Shown here: positions 60,025-64,000 of the stretch, one piece after another
How positions within the stretch are numbered: the stretch's first letter is position 1
How the letters are laid out: the number at the start of each line of letters is the position of its first letter
Origin: Pedobacter segetis
Lineage (GTDB): Bacteria > Bacteroidota > Bacteroidia > Sphingobacteriales > Sphingobacteriaceae
Length of the DNA stretch: 64,000 nucleotides
Assembly (NCBI RefSeq): GCF_016623585.1
Contig: NZ_JAEHFY010000007.1
Span: 62,001 to 126,000, forward strand
Reading direction: 5' to 3'
The notes under the pieces: generated by a model
What the model was told of the DNA's origin: nothing
What the model saw: only the letters and a program-made list of their open reading frames with translations
Database searches by the model: none
Program-made: the position numbers and the translations under genes

Positions 60025-60791
60025 GACTTTTTTTGGTTTCTTCCTATCTGATCAAAAATTTCTGTGATCTTATCCTTGTTGCTTTTAGAAACGCTTATCT
60101 TCTCTCCATCTTCCATTAAAACATAGCCACCGTCATTTCTGATGTACTTTTTTAGATATGCGGGGTTTATCAAATGAGATTGGTGTATACGTACAAAACC
60201 GTTCTTAAATAATATTTGCTCTACTTCTTTTAAGGTTCTACATATCAGATGCTTCTCTTCGTTTTTTAAAAAAAAATGGGTGTAACTACTTTCTGATTGG
60301 CACCTAATAATATTCTCTATTGCAATAAACTCTAGCCCATAGGTTGTTGGCAATGCTAGTTTCTTATTTTGCGCATTCCCGTTTTGCAAAGAATCTATCA
60401 GAAAATCAAATTGGTTTAACGTTAAATATTTTTGATTTTTACGTTCCCAAAGATCTATGCAATTAGAAAGCTCTAAAGGATCAATCGGCTTTAGCAAATA
60501 GCTAACGGCACTAAAATTAAATGCTTTAATTGCATATTGATCATAAGCGGTGGTAAAAACAACGTCGAATTTAAACTGGGATAAGCTATTAAGCAACTCA
60601 AATCCGTTTAGCCCAGGCATTTCAATATCTAAAAAAAGCAAATCAAAAGTGTTTTGCCTCAAATAATCTTGTGCCAATCTCGCATCGTTAAAAACAGCTA
60701 TTATCTGTATGTTTTTGTTTAGGCCATCTATTAGCATTTGTAAAGACGCAGTACAATGCAGCTCATCATCTATTATTACAATACTGATCAT
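60021..60791 (-). CDS. LytTR-type response regulator
   Basis: A 256-residue regulator with a receiver domain (IVIIDDELHCTASLQMLIDG; phospho-acceptor Asp in FDLLFLDIEMPGLNGFELL; Lys in YLLKPIDPLEL) and a C-terminal LytTR DNA-binding domain (ENIIRCQSESSYTHFFLKNE, GFVRIHQSHLINPAYLKKYI). Its stop overlaps the corA stop by 4 bases. It follows the 7TMR-DISM kinase by 6 bases, forming an AgrA/LytR-like two-component system with it. Target genes are not visible here. Confidence 0.94.
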   Translation of the reverse strand: MISIVIIDDELHCTASLQMLIDGLNKNIQIIAVFNDARLAQDYLRQNTFDLLFLDIEMPGLNGFELLNSLSQFKFDVVFTTAYDQYAIKAFNFSAVSYLLKPIDPLELSNCIDLWERKNQKYLTLNQFDFLIDSLQNGNAQNKKLALPTTYGLEFIAIENIIRCQSESSYTHFFLKNEEKHLICRTLKEVEQILFKNGFVRIHQSHLINPAYLKKYIRNDGGYVLMEDGEKISVSKSNKDKITEIFDQIGRNQKKS

Positions 60792-60797
60792 AATTGT

Positions 60798-62870
60798 TTA
60801 TTTTAAGCTTAAAATAATTTTTGTGCCATCTGGCAATCCGTTGGTTTCCATATCAACTATTTTCAGGTAAATCTTTGTTGTGGAGGTATTGTTAAAAAGG
60901 GCGATGCGTTCTTGGGTTAGCAGCATACCGTATGATTGATGTTTTTTGAATTTACTTTTCAAACTTTCTGATTTTTTTCGGCCAATGCCATTGTCTTCAA
61001 TCAAAATTTGGCAACTTTTATCGTTTTCGTTTAGTGGGTTAATTCTAATATCTATTGCTTTTTCTGTACGGTTGCTATTCAGCAACCCATGCCAAATTGC
61101 ATTTTCTATAAAGGGCTGTAAAAGTAATGGAGGCAAGTAAATCTCATTGGTATTTAGTTTTGGCGAAACGGTTATGTTATAGGTAAATTTTTCTTCAAAT
61201 CTATTGGCTTCAATATCAAGGTATAACCGTAATGCCGTCAATTCTTGATTTAAGTTTATCTTTTCTTTTCGGCTGTTTTCTAAGATCAATCTTATCAACC
61301 TCGAAAATTTATTTAAGTAATTAACCGCCTTTTCATCTTGGTTGCTCATTACCAAATACCTGATGGAATTTAAGCTGTTGAACAAAAAATGTGGGTTCAT
61401 CTGCGAGCGTAAAGCTTGCATTTCTGCCTCTGCGATTTTTCTCTCAAAATCTAGCTTTAGAGATGTCAACTTACGCTGTTCCATTTCTCTGTTAACTGCA
61501 ATTAATTTTTGCGTTCTTTCGTTAACTTTTTGCTCTAGTTCTAAATTGGAAGATTCTATCAATTGTTTATTGATCTGTAATTGGTTGATGAGGGCAAGCT
61601 GGTTATTGTTCTTATCCTTCTCTGTTATCCTGATGCGGTATCCGATAGCAAGTGAAAAACAAAGAACTTCGGCCAGTATGCCTAATTGAAAAACATTTAA
61701 CGAGTTTAGGCCAAGCGTTATGAATTGAAAAGATTGAAACCTATAATCAACAAAGGCAGCTAAAAAACCAGAGAATATGTAACAACTTACACCTACCAAA
61801 AAATAATTTAAGACCGGTGTTTTGACTTTTTTTGCAGCCCACACAACCAATATGATATTTAAAGGCACTAATATTATCCTTGTGATTACAAATAGCGTAC
61901 TGCGCAATTGTAAGGGATAATAAAAGTACATCATAAAGAAATGCAAAACAGCATAGCATATATATACATATGAAAGTGATTTAAGAACTTTTACCAACTT
62001 CGGGTCGTATTTTTTAATGTCCAATAAATAAATCACAAAAAAGTGGTAAACCGCAAAAAACAAAAACTGGATCGGTTCATTGATATATATTCTGAAGAGT
62101 GGAAACTCGCCCAGCAAACTGCCTATATAGGTAATCCTATCAAGCCTCATTAAGGCATATATAATTGCTCCCAGTAAATAAAGAGAGTAAAAAAGATATA
62201 TTTTATGATAGCTCTTTAAGAAAAGAAATATCATAAAAAAGAAAAGAAAACTTAATGAACCAATAAATACAATGGGTATAAATGTGTCTTTAAAAGAGGT
62301 TTGATAATATTTTAATATCTCTTGGTCAAAAGTATTGCTATCTTCTAAACTTAAATCTAAATCAGCACTATGGTTGCCTTTATTAAATACTTTAACAAAA
62401 ATATTTTTTTTCTCGCCCTTCTTTATCTTAAAGGAAAAATAATAGGGAATATTTTCTATCTGTAAAACTGATGTTTTGTTAAGCGTACCTGCCCTACCTA
62501 AAAGAATTACGCTATCTTCTCGTTGCTCATAAAGTTCGGTGTAATCATTATTTCCACAATAAATAAAGTGAATGATGTCTTGGTCCAAATCATTAAAAAG
62601 CGGGATTTTAAACCAATAAGCTTTATCTTTTTCAATATTTATGAGCCGTTTATTAGAGGTAAATTTTGCTGCAAAAACAGTTTCTATACCCGTTTCTTTG
62701 TTAGTTTTTGCAAGCGATATTTGCTGAATATCAAAAAAATAATTAATGCCCTTTAAATTAGAAATTTTTAAACTTTCGTTTTGTTGGCAGCTTACATTGC
62801 TACTAATACATATAAAAAATATGACAATGAGAACCTTAAAGAACAATTTAAAACCCAGCCTAAAATTCAC
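60798..62870 (-). CDS. 7TMR-DISM domain sensor histidine kinase (LytS-type)
   Basis: A 690-residue membrane kinase. A signal peptide is followed by a periplasmic 7TMR-DISM extracellular domain (residues 30-180; KDKAYWFKIPLFNDLDQDII), seven transmembrane helices (about 190-400), a coiled coil and a LytS-like kinase with the H-box MQALRSQMNPHFLFNSLNSI and ATP-binding LLQPFIENAIWHGLL and DNGIGRKKS. DISM stands for diverse intracellular signalling modules; the extracellular domain is thought to bind carbohydrate-type ligands. The pair with the LytTR regulator is a complete two-component system. Confidence 0.94.
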   Translation of the reverse strand: MNFRLGFKLFFKVLIVIFFICISSNVSCQQNESLKISNLKGINYFFDIQQISLAKTNKETGIETVFAAKFTSNKRLINIEKDKAYWFKIPLFNDLDQDIIHFIYCGNNDYTELYEQREDSVILLGRAGTLNKTSVLQIENIPYYFSFKIKKGEKKNIFVKVFNKGNHSADLDLSLEDSNTFDQEILKYYQTSFKDTFIPIVFIGSLSFLFFFMIFLFLKSYHKIYLFYSLYLLGAIIYALMRLDRITYIGSLLGEFPLFRIYINEPIQFLFFAVYHFFVIYLLDIKKYDPKLVKVLKSLSYVYICYAVLHFFMMYFYYPLQLRSTLFVITRIILVPLNIILVVWAAKKVKTPVLNYFLVGVSCYIFSGFLAAFVDYRFQSFQFITLGLNSLNVFQLGILAEVLCFSLAIGYRIRITEKDKNNNQLALINQLQINKQLIESSNLELEQKVNERTQKLIAVNREMEQRKLTSLKLDFERKIAEAEMQALRSQMNPHFLFNSLNSIRYLVMSNQDEKAVNYLNKFSRLIRLILENSRKEKINLNQELTALRLYLDIEANRFEEKFTYNITVSPKLNTNEIYLPPLLLQPFIENAIWHGLLNSNRTEKAIDIRINPLNENDKSCQILIEDNGIGRKKSESLKSKFKKHQSYGMLLTQERIALFNNTSTTKIYLKIVDMETNGLPDGTKIILSLK

Positions 62871-63051
62871 CTATTTTTAATTTTAAATATAATAGGTTCA
62901 AATTATAACGATAATTTTTAAAATCAAAATCAAATTCTTACGCTAAAGTGCCAAATACTTATTCAAATGGTACAAATACTTATCGCCTATTTTTTATTGG
63001 TTTTTTTGATGATATAATTGATCATCATTTAAAAAAATTAAATAAAAAAAA

Positions 63052-64000
63052 ATGAAAAAATTTAATCTACTTTTTATGTTGTTCGCAATTATTATTTGCA
63101 CCTCATCTACTTTTGCACAAGAAACTTTTAAACAAAAGCTAGAAAGAAAGCTTAAAGAAGCAAAAGAACAAAAAATAGATAAAACCATTGATAAAGCTCT
63201 TGGTAAAAGTGAAGAGAAATTAGACAAAGGGGTTAATGGAGTGCTAGAAGGCAAAGATAAAAGCAAAAAAGATAGGTCTTTAAATAGCGAAGGCAATCTT
63301 GATAACAACGCCGTAAACGACAAAGAAAACGTTACTAATACACAAAATAAGCAGTCGGTGCGAATTTCTGCTACCTCTAAATTCGATTTTATACCAGGAG
63401 AAAAAGTTTTGTATTACGATGATTTTTCCACTACCTCAATTGGTGATTTTCCTCATGGATGGAACACAAACTCCTCTGCCGAGATTGTGAAACTTACGGG
63501 TTCAGAAGATAAATGGCTTTTTATGACCAAAGACGGCTATTTCCAACCAATTATGGTAACCGATATGCCAGAGAATTTCACTTTAGAATTTAATCTTTTT
63601 AACAGATATAGGAGCAACAATATATTGAATTATCATTTCATCTTGGCAGCATCAGATAACCCAAAGAAAGATTTAAGTGAAGGCGATATGACCAATATGT
63701 TTAGGTTTAATTGGGCGGGTTGCATTGGCGAGGCAGGTTTTTATACTAATGAAAATGGAGAGAAAACAAATGAAAACGCAAGTTTAAACATTAAAGGATT
63801 AATGGGCGGAGGGGATAATTTTGAGACCCCAGTAAATGCTAAAATTTCTATTTGGAGACAGAAAACAAGGTTGCGCATTTATGTGAACGATGCAAAGGTA
63901 TTAGACCTGCCGCAAGCTTTGGACCCTAAACTTAGATACAATGTTTTCAAGTTTGGCAGCAATTACATGAATTATTCTGATAATGAGAAAAAAGATGAGT
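63052..64000 (+). CDS. Secreted OmpA-family-type protein, N-terminal part, cut by the window edge
   Basis: An ATG at 63052 opens a frame that continues to the end of the window without a stop (316 residues visible). A signal peptide ends near STFAQ. A Lys-rich coiled-coil linker (KQKLERKLKEAKEQKIDK) is followed by a beta-sandwich-like domain (VLYYDDFSTTSIGDFPHGWN, MPENFTLEFNLFNRYRSNN, SIWRQKTRLRIYVND). This N-terminal architecture is familiar from Bacteroidota OmpA family proteins, whose OmpA domain would lie beyond the edge. Function unproven; the fold call is from memory. Confidence 0.75.
   Translation, partial: MKKFNLLFMLFAIIICTSSTFAQETFKQKLERKLKEAKEQKIDKTIDKALGKSEEKLDKGVNGVLEGKDKSKKDRSLNSEGNLDNNAVNDKENVTNTQNKQSVRISATSKFDFIPGEKVLYYDDFSTTSIGDFPHGWNTNSSAEIVKLTGSEDKWLFMTKDGYFQPIMVTDMPENFTLEFNLFNRYRSNNILNYHFILAASDNPKKDLSEGDMTNMFRFNWAGCIGEAGFYTNENGEKTNENASLNIKGLMGGGDNFETPVNAKISIWRQKTRLRIYVNDAKVLDLPQALDPKLRYNVFKFGSNYMNYSDNEKKDE

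Noticed and set aside
62994-63323. Minus-strand open frame of 109 residues at the right edge
   Set aside because: It lies opposite the signal peptide and Lys-rich linker of the plus-strand gene at 63052; its Ser/Leu-rich composition is the mirror of a Lys/Glu-rich coding strand.
1-64000. tRNA, rRNA and insertion-sequence transposase genes
   Set aside because: I looked for T-arm-like GTTCAAATCC/GTTCGAATCC sequences with CCA-proximal stems and for transposase motifs in the translated frames, and found none. Very divergent tRNAs cannot be excluded without a covariance search.

Overview
The window looks like a chromosomal segment of a Bacteroidota bacterium, most likely of the Sphingobacteriaceae (Pedobacter-like). 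The grounds are low GC, A-rich leaders instead of strong Shine-Dalgarno sites, several TAnnTTTG -7 boxes, and a typical gene set: proteins with heavy-metal-binding N-termini, PD40/OmpA proteins, WbqC, 7TMR-DISM kinases, LytTR regulators and MetA. The genus is inferred from recalled protein resemblance; no search was run.

Region 1 (1-11.5 kb, minus strand) is a heavy-metal (probably copper/silver) export cluster: an HYC_CC_PP-type small protein, a CusA-type RND pump, a TolC-type outer-membrane protein, two successive CusB-type adaptors that both carry a heavy-metal-binding domain, an ArsP-type permease, a DUF3347 lipoprotein and a LysR regulator. The pump gene is split in two by about 0.95 kb holding a four-helix-bundle (23S rRNA intervening-sequence type) gene between two direct copies of a heptad-repeat/hairpin module. 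Each module follows a stop codon and ends in an A-rich leader right before an ATG, so the insertion turns one gene into three apparently translatable cistrons. This is the most unusual object in the window.

Region 2 (11.7-19.9 kb) holds a lipoprotein of the formylglycine-generating-enzyme fold, the proB-proA proline operon, a second large tandem-repeat block, a peptidase-like protein, a TMEM175-type channel, a BLUF photoreceptor with a perfect 16-bp palindrome upstream, a BrkB/YihY membrane protein, and a HigBA-like toxin-antitoxin pair whose toxin has an in-frame stop.

Region 3 (19.9-28.6 kb, minus strand) is a probable operon: TolC-type protein, adaptor, HAE1-type RND pump, OmpR-type regulator, histidine kinase and an AcvB/VirJ-type double alpha/beta hydrolase. 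A hexad-repeat block lies between adaptor and pump. Regions 4-5 (28.7-64 kb) are mostly housekeeping: two M16 peptidases, a PAS kinase, heptose kinase, aminotransferase, ispD, queA, an ABC exporter, FKBP isomerase, a DnaQ/GIY-YIG nuclease, metA, an OmpA/PD40 protein, queE, a nucleoside phosphorylase, ribD, a TPR kinase, prmC, xerD, aroQ, an MFS carrier, a glycosyltransferase, an LpxL-like acyltransferase, WbqC, CorA and a LytTR/7TMR-DISM pair. The window ends inside a secreted protein.

A recurring theme is short-period degenerate repeats (periods 7, 6 and about 47 nt) that begin immediately after stop codons. No tRNA, rRNA, CRISPR array or complete insertion sequence was seen.
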